NCBI GenBank assembly: GCA_003151935.1
Contig: PLYZ01000012.1
Location: 36,889 to 91,190, forward strand
Reading direction: 5' to 3'
Length of the DNA: 54,302 nt
From: Candidatus Dormiibacterota bacterium
Lineage (GTDB): Bacteria; Chloroflexota; Dormibacteria; Dormibacterales; Dormibacteraceae
Each line of letters starts with the position of its first letter. Position 1 is the stretch's first letter. Below are positions 24,372 through 32,977 of this stretch, piece by piece. The notes under the pieces are model-generated. The model was not told the DNA's origin. It did no database searches and saw nothing but the letters and a program-made list of their open reading frames with translations. The position numbers were made by a program, and so were the translations under genes.

Positions 24372-25928
24372 ATGCTCCGCCAACCGGTCAAACTCGAGCT
24401 GAGGGGCATCACCAAGAGCTTTCCCGGCGTGCTCGCGAATGACCACATCGACCTCGTCGTCGAGCCAGGCGAGGTGCACGTGCTACTGGGTGAGAACGGC
24501 GCCGGAAAGACGACGCTGATGAACATCCTCTACGGCCTTTATCACCCTGACGAGGGTGAGATCCTGGTCAATGGCGCCCCGGTCAAGTTCCAGAGCCCAA
24601 GCGACGCGATCCGAATGGGCATCGGGATGGTGCACCAGCACTTCATGCTGATCCCAGTCTTCACGGTCGCCGAGAACGTGATGCTTGGCTCAGAGCTGAC
24701 GCGGCCATTCGGATTGCTGGATCGGGGACGAGCGCGCCGCGAAGTGCAGCGGCTAGGGCAGGAATTCGGTCTGCCTGTCGACCCCGACGCTCTCGTCTCG
24801 TCGCTGTCTGTCGGAGCCCAGCAACGCGTTGAGATCGTGAAGGCTCTCTACCGACAGGCGGGCGTCCTGATCCTCGACGAGCCTACCGCCGTTCTCACCC
24901 CGCAAGAGACGGAGGAGTTGCTGCGGGTCATGGAGTCGCTGAAGCATGCCGGCCGCTCGCTGGTCTTCATCACGCACAAGCTCAAGGAGGCCATGCGGGT
25001 CGCCGACCGCATCACGGTGCTCCGTGGAGGCCGGGTGGTTGGCTCGACCGTGCCGGCCAAGTCAACCGAAGCTCAACTGGCCGCGATGATGGTAGGCCGC
25101 GCAATCCGCCTTGGTGTCGAGAGGCCGCCCGCCAAACCCGGAGCGGTGGTGCTCGAGGTGGAGGGGCTCACCGTGCGCGACGCCCGCGGCCAGGTCGCCG
25201 TGGATGACGTGTCCTTTCAGGTCCGTGCGGGTGAGATCGTCACGGTCGCCGGGGTTCAGGGAAATGGGCAGACCGAGCTGATCCGGGCAATCATGGGCCT
25301 TGACCCGGTCGCGGCGGGTCACATCACGGCCGCAGGTCGCGACGTCACCACCAGCTCGCCGCGCGAGACGCTTGCCTCGGGGGTCGGCCACGTGCCGGAA
25401 GATCGCGTCAGAGATGGCCTCGTCAGCGATCTATCCGTAGCTGAGAACCTGGTCCTCGACACCTACTATTTGCCTCCCTTTGCACGTGGCCTGGTGCTCG
25501 AGCCTGACGAGATCCGCCGCAATGCTGACGAGAGGATTCGCGAGTTCGACATCCGGACGCCCTCTGCATCGGTTCAGGCCGGCACGCTGTCGGGCGGGAA
25601 CCAGCAGCGGGTGGTTGTGGCTCGAGAGTTCTCGAGACCGATCTCGCTCTTGATTGCATCCCAACCTACACGCGGGCTGGACGTCGGCTCCATCGAGTAC
25701 ATCCACGAGCGGATCGTGAAGCTCCGCGATCAGGGCGATGCCGTGCTGATCGTTTCGAGCGATCTGGACGAGGTGCTGGCTCTTGGCGACCGCATCTCGG
25801 TCATGTACCGCGGGCGAATGGAGGGACCGTTCGACTCCGGCAGTGCGACTCGTGAGGAGATCGGTCTGATGATGGCGGGTACCGGCTCGGAGGCCGCATC
25901 GGCGCCTCCTGACGCCGGAAGACCATGA
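24372..25928 (+). CDS. Nucleoside ABC transporter ATP-binding protein (NupA/RbsA-like, two ATPase domains)
   Basis: A 518-residue protein with two fused ABC domains. Domain 1 has Walker A GENGAGKTTLMN, signature LSVGAQQRVEIVKAL and Walker B VLILDEPTAVLTP. Domain 2 has a degenerate Walker A GVQGNGQTELIR, signature LSGGNQQRVVVARE and Walker B-like LLIASQPTRGLDVG, in which the usual DEP is SQP. Asymmetry of this kind is normal in this family. Energises nucleoside uptake with the flanking BMP protein and the two permeases. Its stop overlaps the next gene (ATGA). Confidence 0.94.
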   Translation: MLRQPVKLELRGITKSFPGVLANDHIDLVVEPGEVHVLLGENGAGKTTLMNILYGLYHPDEGEILVNGAPVKFQSPSDAIRMGIGMVHQHFMLIPVFTVAENVMLGSELTRPFGLLDRGRARREVQRLGQEFGLPVDPDALVSSLSVGAQQRVEIVKALYRQAGVLILDEPTAVLTPQETEELLRVMESLKHAGRSLVFITHKLKEAMRVADRITVLRGGRVVGSTVPAKSTEAQLAAMMVGRAIRLGVERPPAKPGAVVLEVEGLTVRDARGQVAVDDVSFQVRAGEIVTVAGVQGNGQTELIRAIMGLDPVAAGHITAAGRDVTTSSPRETLASGVGHVPEDRVRDGLVSDLSVAENLVLDTYYLPPFARGLVLEPDEIRRNADERIREFDIRTPSASVQAGTLSGGNQQRVVVAREFSRPISLLIASQPTRGLDVGSIEYIHERIVKLRDQGDAVLIVSSDLDEVLALGDRISVMYRGRMEGPFDSGSATREEIGLMMAGTGSEAASAPPDAGRP

Positions 25929-27190
25929 GCGAGAACCCTGACCAAAAACCGGGCAGGAATCGAGCTGCTGCGGCTCGCGACGTGATCCAGAGCGTGATCG
26001 CCCCCCAATCGTCGATCTGGAGTTCCGTGCTCGTGGTTGTCCTGGCCTTCGTTACAGCGCTCGTGGTCAGCGCTGTTTTCATCGTCGTCTCAGACCCGAA
26101 CGTCATCCAGGCTCCCGATCTGCTGACGGCGCTGAATGTTGCGTGGCAGGACGTATCCGGGGCATATGGCGGCTTGCTCACAGGGGCCCTGGGAGACCCG
26201 TCGACGATAATCGCCAAGCTGAGCAGCGGCGACGCAAAAGTGGCGGCGTCCGCTTTCTACCCGCTCTCTGAGACCGTGGTCGCAGCGGCGCCGCTGGTCT
26301 TCACCGGCCTGGCGGTCGCCCTCGGTTTCAGGGCCGGCCTTTTCAACATCGGAGGCGAGGGCCAGGTCATCGCGGGCGGCCTGGCGGCCGGTTTCGTGGG
26401 CTTCTCTGTCCATGGCCTGACGGGGTTCGTAGAGCTGCCGCTGGCGCTGCTCGCCGGCTTTTTGGTCGGCATGCTGTGGGGTTTTATACCCGGCCTGCTC
26501 AAGGCGCGAACTGGAGCCCACGAGGTGATCACGACGATCATGCTCAACTACGTCGCGATCTACCTGACCTACTACTTCTTGAATACCACATTGTTCCAGC
26601 GCCCGGGGCGCACCGACCCGATCAGCAAGGTCGTCGATAGCGCCGCAATGCTTCCCAGCCTGGCGGCATTGAACCTCAGGGTTCATGCTGGCGCGCTTCT
26701 GGCCGTTGCCGTCGCGGTCGCCGTCTACTTTCTGCTCTGGAGGACGACGCTCGGTTTCGAGTTCCGCGCAGTCGGCGCCAATCCTGACGCCTCACGCGCA
26801 GCAGGCATCGGCGTGGGACGTGTGATCGTGGTGGCGATGTCGCTGTCCGGTGGGCTGGCCGGCCTCGCCGGAGCCAACATCATCCTCGGAGTCCAATACA
26901 GCGTTACGCCAGGCTTCTCCTCCGGCCTCGGCTTCGACGGCATCACCGTCGCCCTCTTGGGTCGTGGCAATCCCGTCGGTGTCGTTGCAGCAGCGCTTCT
27001 CTTTGGCGGTCTTCGCGCCGGTGCCGTGCAGATGCAGGCTGCGACGTCGACGCCCGTCGACATAGTCCAGGTCATCGAAGCGCTCGTCATCATGTTCGTT
27101 GCGGCTCCGGCGCTGATCAGGGCTATCTTCCGGCTGCGCGCCGTGCGCGGCATCGGTGCTCCGACGGTTTCGCCTGGATGGGGAGGGTGA
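25925..27190 (+). CDS. Nucleoside ABC transporter permease (NupB/YufP-like)
   Basis: A 421-residue BPD_transp_2 permease with about nine or ten hydrophobic segments. Family motifs: FRAGLFNIGGEGQVIAGG, KARTGAHEVITTIMLNYVAI, EFRAVGANPDASRAAGIGVGR and GFDGITVALLGRGNPVGV. ATG 25925 overlaps the ATPase stop. It pairs with the next permease to form the membrane channel. Confidence 0.94.
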   Translation: MSENPDQKPGRNRAAAARDVIQSVIAPQSSIWSSVLVVVLAFVTALVVSAVFIVVSDPNVIQAPDLLTALNVAWQDVSGAYGGLLTGALGDPSTIIAKLSSGDAKVAASAFYPLSETVVAAAPLVFTGLAVALGFRAGLFNIGGEGQVIAGGLAAGFVGFSVHGLTGFVELPLALLAGFLVGMLWGFIPGLLKARTGAHEVITTIMLNYVAIYLTYYFLNTTLFQRPGRTDPISKVVDSAAMLPSLAALNLRVHAGALLAVAVAVAVYFLLWRTTLGFEFRAVGANPDASRAAGIGVGRVIVVAMSLSGGLAGLAGANIILGVQYSVTPGFSSGLGFDGITVALLGRGNPVGVVAAALLFGGLRAGAVQMQAATSTPVDIVQVIEALVIMFVAAPALIRAIFRLRAVRGIGAPTVSPGWGG

Positions 27191-28461
27191 GCACCGCAGT
27201 CCGCGCGTTGGGCGCCGGCGCGCGCGTGGCGGTGGACCGTAGACGAACCCTTGGTATTTTCTTCTTGCTCGTCGCAGGGGCGATCGCGGCTTTCTTCGGC
27301 TACAACGTCCCCGGACAGAGCCAGGCACATTTCGTTCTCAACCTCGCGAGCTCGCACGCGATCCCGATTCCAGACCTGGTCGTGCCGGTCCGGGCTACTG
27401 CCTTCGGCCTCGCGGCGGCCTGCGCCTTCCTCGGCACCATCCAGGTCGTGCGCGGCTTCGGACGTTGGGCGTACGCCGTGCTGGCGCTGGTGATCGGTCT
27501 GTTCGTCTTCGCGTTCCTCGCATGGGCTGCGCGCAACTCGTCGGTCAGTTTGGTCGGGATGCTGCAGGGCACCCTCGTCCGAGCCGCGCCGCTGACGCTG
27601 GGCGCGTTCTCCGGATTGCTCTGTGAACGTGCGGGAGTCATCAACGTCGCGATCGAGGGCCAGATGCTGATCGGAGCTTTCTCCGCTGCTCTGGTCGGGA
27701 GCGCCACGGGCAACGCACTGCTGGGCATCCTTGCGGGGATGCTTTGTGGCGGCCTCATCGCCGTGATCCTGGCGGTCTTCGCCATTCGCTATCTGGTCGA
27801 TCAGGTGATCGTCGGTATCGTCCTCGACCTGTTCTGTTTGGGCTTGACCGGCTTTCTCTACGACCGGCTGATGGTCCCTTTTCAGGCGACCCTCAACAGC
27901 GCCGCGGTAGTGCCTCCGGTCACAATCCCGGGCCTGTCCAGGATCCCGGTGCTCGGACCCATCCTCTTCGATCAGAACGTGTACGTCTACCTGATGTTTG
28001 TCCTGATGGGACTGATCTACGTTGCCCTGTTTCATACTCGCTGGGGTCTTCGCGTGCGCGCGGTCGGAGAACACCCGCGAGCGGCGGACACGGCCGGCAT
28101 CGACGTCGCGCGGACCCGCTACATCAACGTGATCCTTGGCGGTCTGGTGGCCGGCCTGGCCGGCTCCTACTTCACACTCGGTGCGGTCGGTCAGTTCACG
28201 AAGAACATGACGTCAGGCCGTGGCTTCATCTCCCTGGCGGCCATGATTTCCGGGGGGTGGACGCCGGTTGGTGGCTTCGGCGCGTCGCTGGTTTTCGGTT
28301 TCGCGGACGCCCTTCAGAACTTTCTGTCCGTCCTCAACGTGCCGATCTCGAGCTACTTCCTCTTGATGGCGCCGTACCTCGCCACCATTCTGGTGGTGGC
28401 CGGAGTCGTCGGACGGGCGCGGCCTCCCGCGGCCGACGGCAAGCCATACGTGAAGCAGTAA
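27178..28461 (+). CDS. Nucleoside ABC transporter permease (NupC/YufQ-like)
   Basis: A 427-residue BPD_transp_2 permease. Core motifs: LTLGAFSGLLCERAGVINVAIEGQML, VDQVIVGIVLDLFCLGLTGF, VRAVGEHPRAADTAGIDV and SGRGFISLAAMISGGWTPVGG. It is longer at the N-terminus than many relatives, with extra hydrophobic segments. The ATG at 27178 overlaps the previous gene by 13 bp; GTG 27187 gives the common GTGA overlap and may be the real start. Confidence 0.93.
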   Translation: MGRVSTAVRALGAGARVAVDRRRTLGIFFLLVAGAIAAFFGYNVPGQSQAHFVLNLASSHAIPIPDLVVPVRATAFGLAAACAFLGTIQVVRGFGRWAYAVLALVIGLFVFAFLAWAARNSSVSLVGMLQGTLVRAAPLTLGAFSGLLCERAGVINVAIEGQMLIGAFSAALVGSATGNALLGILAGMLCGGLIAVILAVFAIRYLVDQVIVGIVLDLFCLGLTGFLYDRLMVPFQATLNSAAVVPPVTIPGLSRIPVLGPILFDQNVYVYLMFVLMGLIYVALFHTRWGLRVRAVGEHPRAADTAGIDVARTRYINVILGGLVAGLAGSYFTLGAVGQFTKNMTSGRGFISLAAMISGGWTPVGGFGASLVFGFADALQNFLSVLNVPISSYFLLMAPYLATILVVAGVVGRARPPAADGKPYVKQ

Positions 28462-28470
28462 ACCTTTGCC

Positions 28471-29763
28471 GTGAACACTCTCGAGGTGATTGGCCGCAAG
28501 CGCGACGGCGGGGAACACTCCCCCGACGAGATCGAATTCCTGCTGTCCGGATACCTGCGCGGGGACATTCCCGACTACCAGATGGCGGCCTGGTTGATGG
28601 CCATCTGCATTCGCGGCATGACCCGCGCCGAGACGCTCGCCTTGACTCGGGCCATGGTCGCGAGCGGCGAGGTGCTCGACCTCAGCGCAATCGAGGGAAT
28701 CAAGGTCGACAAGCATTCGACCGGTGGGGTCGGCGACAAGGTCACCCTGATCGCAGCACCACTCGCGGCGGCCTGCGGAGTCAAGGTGCCAAAGCTCAGC
28801 GGCCGCGCTCTGGCCCACACGGGCGGCACGCTGGACAAGCTCGAGTCTGTACCCGGCCTGACCGTAGACCTCGAGCCTGAGCGTTTTATCCGGCAGGTCC
28901 GCGAGGTCGGCATCGCCGTCGCCGCCCAATCGCCCCACATGGTGCCAGCGGACAAGCTCCTCTACGCGCTGAGGGACGTGACCGCGACCGTGCCATCAAT
29001 GCCCCTGATCGCCTCCAGCGTGATGTCGAAGAAGATCGCCGCGGGCGCGGACGCGATCGTGCTCGACGTCAAGTTCGGGCGCGGGGCCTTCATGTCCGAC
29101 CTGGCGTCCGCAATCGACCTGGCCTCCGAGATGGTGCAGATCGGAGAGGGTGCGGGCCGCCGCACCGTCGCGCTGGTCACGGCGATGGACAATCCGCTCG
29201 GCCGGTCGGTCGGCAACGCGCTCGAGGTGCAGGAGGCCCTGAATACGCTGGCCGGCAAGGGAGACGAGGAGCTGCTGCAGGTTTCGCTCGTCGTCGCACG
29301 CGAGATGTGCTGGCTGGCCGAGGTCAACTCGGATCCGGACGACGCCCTGCGATCGGGCGCCGGCCTCGACACCTTCCTGCGCATGCTCGCCGCCCAGGGC
29401 GGCAGGGTCGGTGAGGGGCTGCCCGTGGCGCCGGTCCAGCTGACGGTGCCGTCCTCGGCTGGCGGCTACGTGGAATCGATCGACGCGCTCGAGGTTGGCT
29501 TGGTGGGGCTCGAGCTGGGCGTCGGCCGCAAGAAGAAGGAGGACCGAGTCGACCATGCGGCGGGGATCGTCATTGAGGCGCCGGTGGGCGCCAGGGTAGA
29601 AGCCGGCGCTCCACTCGCTGTCATCCATGCGAGATCCGAAGAGCTCGCGCAATCGGTCGTGCGGCGGTTGACAAAGGCCTGGCGGCTCGGCGCGAATGAG
29701 GTCAAGCGGCCGCCGCACGTGCTGGCCCGGGTCGACAAGGACGGCGTTTCAAAGGCCGACTAG
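28471..29763 (+). CDS. deoA: Pyrimidine-nucleoside (thymidine) phosphorylase
   Basis: A 430-residue enzyme of nucleoside phosphorylase family II, cleaving thymidine/uridine/deoxyuridine with phosphate. Signatures: VDKHSTGGVGDKVTL (phosphate loop), SGRALAHTGGTLDKLES (family signature), KKIAAGADAIVLDVKFGRGAFM and the C-terminal alpha/beta domain AGIVIEAPVGARVEAGAPLAVIH. GTG start 9 bp after the permease stop. Its products feed upp (uracil) and deoC (deoxyribose-phosphate). Confidence 0.95.
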   Translation: MNTLEVIGRKRDGGEHSPDEIEFLLSGYLRGDIPDYQMAAWLMAICIRGMTRAETLALTRAMVASGEVLDLSAIEGIKVDKHSTGGVGDKVTLIAAPLAAACGVKVPKLSGRALAHTGGTLDKLESVPGLTVDLEPERFIRQVREVGIAVAAQSPHMVPADKLLYALRDVTATVPSMPLIASSVMSKKIAAGADAIVLDVKFGRGAFMSDLASAIDLASEMVQIGEGAGRRTVALVTAMDNPLGRSVGNALEVQEALNTLAGKGDEELLQVSLVVAREMCWLAEVNSDPDDALRSGAGLDTFLRMLAAQGGRVGEGLPVAPVQLTVPSSAGGYVESIDALEVGLVGLELGVGRKKKEDRVDHAAGIVIEAPVGARVEAGAPLAVIHARSEELAQSVVRRLTKAWRLGANEVKRPPHVLARVDKDGVSKAD

Positions 29764-29774
29764 TATTCGCGGCA

Positions 29775-30539
29775 GTGGCATCGACCAGGAAATATCACGT
29801 TGGCCTCGCCAAGGGCGAGGTCGGCAAGTACGTGCTGGTTCCCGGTGACCCCGGGCGCACGCCGATGATCGCGAAATATCTCGACGGCGCCAAAGAGGTC
29901 GCCTTCAGCCGGGAGTACCGCACCTTCACGGGATCGCTGGACGGCGTGCCGGTCTCGACCATGTCGACCGGCATGGGCGGCCCATCGGTGGCGATCGGAA
30001 TCGAAGAGCTCAGCGAGCTCGGCGTTCACACCTTTCTCCGGGTGGGGACGTGCGGCGCGGCGCAGCCCGAGATCAAGATGGGCGACCTCGTGATCGCGCT
30101 CGGATCAGTGCGAAGCGAGGGCACTCCGAATGGCTATGTGCCGCTCGAATACCCCGCGGTGGCCTCACTTCACATGGTCAACGCGCTCGTCGACGCGGCG
30201 AAGGACTCAGGCGTGCCGTACCACGTCGGGATCATCCGCAGCGTGGACGCGCTCTATTCGGACCTTGTGCCCGACAGCATGCCCCGGCCGCACCTGCGCG
30301 ATGAGCTCGAGATGTGGTCGCGCGCCGGCGTGCTGAGCAACGACATGGAAACGTCGACGCTTTTCGTGGTCGCGCGGCTGCGGAAGCTGCGCGCGGGCAC
30401 GATCAACCTCTGCGTGGACGAGCTGGGCGCCGGAGAGATCCACCACCTCGACCCGTCCTACATGGACCGCATGCTGAAGGTCGCGGTGGATGCCGTCCGG
30501 CGCCTCATCGAGCACGACCGTGCCGCTGAAGGTAAGTAA
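29775..30539 (+). CDS. udp: Uridine phosphorylase-like nucleoside phosphorylase (family I)
   Basis: A 254-residue nucleoside phosphorylase I protein: phosphate loop LVPGDPGRTPMIAKYLDGA, FLRVGTCGAAQPEIKMGDLVIALGSVR, and the nucleoside-binding SNDMETSTLFVVARLR with the Met-Glu pair. Best fit is uridine phosphorylase; a purine phosphorylase (DeoD-like) role cannot be excluded. GTG 29775 follows TAGTAT by eight bases, so a separate leaderless transcript may start here inside the operon. Confidence 0.88.
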   Translation: MASTRKYHVGLAKGEVGKYVLVPGDPGRTPMIAKYLDGAKEVAFSREYRTFTGSLDGVPVSTMSTGMGGPSVAIGIEELSELGVHTFLRVGTCGAAQPEIKMGDLVIALGSVRSEGTPNGYVPLEYPAVASLHMVNALVDAAKDSGVPYHVGIIRSVDALYSDLVPDSMPRPHLRDELEMWSRAGVLSNDMETSTLFVVARLRKLRAGTINLCVDELGAGEIHHLDPSYMDRMLKVAVDAVRRLIEHDRAAEGK

Positions 30540-31143
30540 CCACCCTCTGGTCGCCGACAGCCTGCGCGGGCTGCGCGACCGGTCGACCCCACCGGAAGAG
30601 TTCCGGGTGCTCGCCCGCAAGGTGATCACGCTCTTGCTGTACGAGGCGACCGCCGACCTCGAGGTGCGCCACGGGACAGTGCAGACGCCACTGGCCGAAG
30701 CCGCCGCGATCACGGTCGAGCGCGAGGTCGTCGCCATTCCGGTGCTGCGTGCCGGCCTCGGATTGCTGGGCCCGGTGCTGGAGCTGCTGCCACGAGTGAG
30801 CGTCGGCTACATCGGGCTCGAGCGTGATGAGGACACCGCCGTCGCGCGCATTTACTACAACAAGCTTCCGGGCTTGGTCGGCAAGGTTCCGCTGCTACTG
30901 GATCCAATGCTGGCCACAGGAGGCTCCGCAGCCCAGGCCCTGGATTTGATCAAGGAAGCGGGCGGACGCAATCCCCGCATGATCTGTGTCGTGGCCGCGC
31001 CGGAGGGCGTGAAAGTGCTCGAGCAGCGGCACCCGGAGGTGGTCGTCTACACCGCGGCGCTGGACGAGCGGTTGAACGACAAGGCGTACATCGTGCCGGG
31101 CCTCGGCGACTTCGGCGATCGCCTGTTCGGAACCGGCGACTAG
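30520..31143 (+). CDS. upp: Uracil phosphoribosyltransferase
   Basis: A 207-residue enzyme (family length about 208) making UMP from uracil and PRPP. Motifs: VPLKVSNHPLVADSLRGLRD at the N-terminus, IPVLRAGLGLLGPVLELLP, the PRPP loop LLLDPMLATGGSA and the uracil-binding end YIVPGLGDFGDRLFGT. GTG 30520 is the family-consistent start and overlaps the udp 3' end by 20 bp. Last gene of the plus-strand operon; a strong hairpin follows. Confidence 0.95.
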   Translation: MPLKVSNHPLVADSLRGLRDRSTPPEEFRVLARKVITLLLYEATADLEVRHGTVQTPLAEAAAITVEREVVAIPVLRAGLGLLGPVLELLPRVSVGYIGLERDEDTAVARIYYNKLPGLVGKVPLLLDPMLATGGSAAQALDLIKEAGGRNPRMICVVAAPEGVKVLEQRHPEVVVYTAALDERLNDKAYIVPGLGDFGDRLFGTGD

Positions 31144-31145
31144 CA

Positions 31146-31178
31146 GCCCGAGGCGGCTCCGGGGAGCCGGCCTCGGGC
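31146..31178. terminator. Strong hairpin terminator after upp
   Basis: GCCCGAGGC (31146-31154) pairs with GCCTCGGGC (31170-31178), and inside it GGCTCC (31155-31160) with GGAGCC (31163-31168), giving a near-continuous 15-bp stem with a single bulged G. It lies 3 bp after the upp stop. A weak T-rich stretch follows; a small gene converges from the right. Confidence 0.7.
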
Positions 31179-31186
31179 CTGGCCCA

Positions 31187-31315
31187 CTACTTCTTGCCTG
31201 TGCTCGTCTCTGGAGTCGACCGACGGTGCTCGCCTACTGAAATCTTCTTGCCATCCTGCTTGCGCGTGTAACCGGGTACCGCAACGATCTTGTTGCCTTT
31301 CTTGGTCTCAGCCAT
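31187..31315 (-). CDS. Small basic protein, 42 residues
   Basis: An open frame of 42 codons beginning MAETKKGNKIVAVPGYTRKQ, rich in Lys, with the ribosome binding site GGAGGTAAAGGAC directly before the ATG. Codon use is normal for the window. No function recognised; the charge and the VPGYTRKQDGKKISVGEH core recall small stress-related or nucleic-acid-binding proteins. It converges with upp and is divergent from the GlsB-like gene. Confidence 0.65.
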   Translation of the reverse strand: MAETKKGNKIVAVPGYTRKQDGKKISVGEHRRSTPETSTGKK

Positions 31316-31446
31316 GTCCTTTACCTCCATTGAATCTCAGCCGCCGGCAGATCTCGTTGGGCCGGCGGCGGCCATGAACGGCCGCCGAGTGTTGGCTACG
31401 ACTGGCTAGGTTGCCCCCGCAACGCTCTCACCGTGCACGCGTCCAG

Positions 31447-31503
31447 GTAACAAAGGCAGCAACTGCGCCAATTGCCGCCCGGCCAAGTTGCTGTGTTTGT
31501 TAC
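31447..31503. repeat. 18-bp inverted repeat upstream of the GlsB-like gene
   Basis: Arm 1 (31447-31464, beginning GTAACAAAGG) and arm 2 (31486-31503, ending TTTGTTAC) are complementary at 16 of 18 positions with a 21-base GC-rich spacer. No T-run follows, so it is not a clear terminator. It lies 36 bp before the membrane-protein start, where it may act as an operator or an mRNA leader hairpin. Confidence 0.55.
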
Positions 31504-31538
31504 GGGTGAGAACTGATCCTGCAATTGGCGCCGGGCGC

Positions 31539-31865
31539 ATGAATGACATGGCAGTATCGATCAACGGGAACACGATCAATCTGGACTGGGGCACGATCTT
31601 GATTTGGTGCCTCGTAGGGCTGGTGGCTGGTTTCCTTGCCAGCCGCGTTGCGCTGGGTCACGGGCTTGGTCTCTTCGGCGACGTCATCGTGGGAATTCTG
31701 GGAGCACTTCTCGGAGGCTTCCTCGCGAGCCTCTTCCACATCAAGTTCCAGGTCATCGGCCACCCGATTGTCAGCGAGATCGTCGTGGCCTTTGCGGGCG
31801 CGGTGATACTGATGCTGGTCGTACGCCTCGTCGGTGGCGGCAATATGAAGCGGCGCGCGACATGA
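31539..31865 (+). CDS. GlsB/YeaQ/YmgE-family small membrane protein
   Basis: A 108-residue protein with three hydrophobic helices and the Gly-rich pattern of the transglycosylase-associated (GlsB/YeaQ) family: ILIWCLVGLVAGFLASRV, GDVIVGILGALLGGFLAS and VVAFAGAVILMLVVRLV. Members are linked to general stress responses; molecular function is unknown. ATG 31539 or the in-frame ATG 31548 is the start. Confidence 0.85.
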   Translation: MNDMAVSINGNTINLDWGTILIWCLVGLVAGFLASRVALGHGLGLFGDVIVGILGALLGGFLASLFHIKFQVIGHPIVSEIVVAFAGAVILMLVVRLVGGGNMKRRAT

Positions 31866-31896
31866 ACCGAGCGCCGTCTCTATCTCAGTAAGGGAC

Positions 31897-32064
31897 ATGC
31901 CGCTGCGCGCGAAGAGTTGGAAGACCAGTAAGGGCACGCTTGTGCTGGACGACCAGGTGGTTTCATTCACGATCGGTCGTAAGACGGAGACCATGGGAGT
32001 GGCGGACATGGAGCCGTTCGACTCCAGACCGCGCAGGCGCTCGCTGGAGACTAGCCGAACTTAG
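31897..32064 (+). CDS. Possible small protein, 55 residues
   Basis: An open frame starting MPLRAKSWKTSKGTLVLDD with TAAGGGAC just upstream and GC-rich third positions like its neighbours. The strand pattern KGTLVLDDQVVSFTIGRK resembles the opening of a small beta-barrel. It overlaps the 3' end of add by 14 bp tail-to-tail. No homologue recognised; it may be a remnant. Confidence 0.35.
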   Translation: MPLRAKSWKTSKGTLVLDDQVVSFTIGRKTETMGVADMEPFDSRPRRRSLETSRT

Positions 32065-32977
32065 CCTCGTAGGCGGTTGCGTTGCAGCGCTGAAGCTCTT
32101 CGTCGGTGAGGCCCATCCCGGACGCAAGCTCGAACTCGCGGCTGAGGGTAGTATCCGCGACGGTTCGCGAGTCCGTGCTGATCGTGCAGCGCACTCCTGC
32201 GCGCACCAGGCGCGGCAGAGGGTGCTCAGCGAGGCTCGGAACTGCCTTGCACCTCCAGTTGGCGGTCGGGCAAAGGTCGAGCACCACGCCTTCGGACCGG
32301 ATTCGCTCGACGATGCGCGGCTCCCGGGCCCCGATCACGCCGTGCGCGATCCTCTCCACGCCAAGGCTGAGGGCTTCCTCGACGCTGGAGGGTTCGCCTG
32401 CTTCCCCCGCGTGGCACGTGAGCCTGAGGCCCGCCGCCCGCGCCGCCTCGAACGCCGGACGCTGCGGCGCCGCCGGATAGCGCACCTCATCGCCGGCAAG
32501 GTCGAAGCCGACCACTCCCTTTCCCGCGAAACGGCCCGCTTCGCGCGCGAGCGCGACATTCTCTTCCGGCGTGTGGTGTCGCATGGCGCAGACGATCGCG
32601 ACCGCACTCAGCGGGGCCGCCGCCAGGCCCGCGAGCACCGCCGCGATCACCTCCGGAACAGACAGCCCGTTGCGCAGGTGAAGCCTCGGCGCCCACCGGA
32701 CCTCGAGATAGTCGATGTTCTCGGCGGCAGAGTCGACACCGAGCTCCAGCGCCGCCCGCTCCAGCGCGGCCGCTGTCTGCAGGACCGCGATCGCGTCACC
32801 GAAGTACCCGATGTACGCGGCTTGCGACGGGCACTCGGGCGGAGCCACCATCCGCAGCGGAAGATCCAGGTCGAGCTCGCGAGCCAGCTCTTCGGCGGTG
32901 GCAAGTCGCACGGCGCCATCGAGGTGACAGTGCAGCTCGGCCTTGCGCCACGCGAGGTACGGCGGAGCGCCCGTGTT
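32051..32977 (-). CDS. add: Adenosine deaminase with no standard start codon before its HxH motif
   Basis: Zn-dependent adenosine/adenine deaminase of the metallo-hydrolase family. From the first standard start (GTG 32911) there are 286 residues including LTCHAGEAGEPSSVEEAL, ERIAHGVI and the metal Asp region TISTDSRTVADTTLSREF. The essential zinc motif KAELHCHLDGAVRLA, however, begins upstream of that GTG. The frame stays open back to the TAG of hpt (32978-32980), with no ATG, GTG or TTG between. The feature is therefore drawn to 32977. A rare start codon (for example ACG or CTG), read-through of the hpt amber codon or a sequence error are the options. Deaminates adenosine to inosine, whose base hpt can salvage. 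Confidence 0.8.
   Translation of the reverse strand, partial: NTGAPPYLAWRKAELHCHLDGAVRLATAEELARELDLDLPLRMVAPPECPSQAAYIGYFGDAIAVLQTAAALERAALELGVDSAAENIDYLEVRWAPRLHLRNGLSVPEVIAAVLAGLAAAPLSAVAIVCAMRHHTPEENVALAREAGRFAGKGVVGFDLAGDEVRYPAAPQRPAFEAARAAGLRLTCHAGEAGEPSSVEEALSLGVERIAHGVIGAREPRIVERIRSEGVVLDLCPTANWRCKAVPSLAEHPLPRLVRAGVRCTISTDSRTVADTTLSREFELASGMGLTDEELQRCNATAYEAKFG

Noticed and set aside
26725-28074. Open frame of 449 codons on the minus strand opposite the two nucleoside permeases
   Set aside because: Its product is Arg/His/Asp/Gln-rich without any domain, while the plus strand encodes clear permeases; it is a GC-rich antisense shadow.
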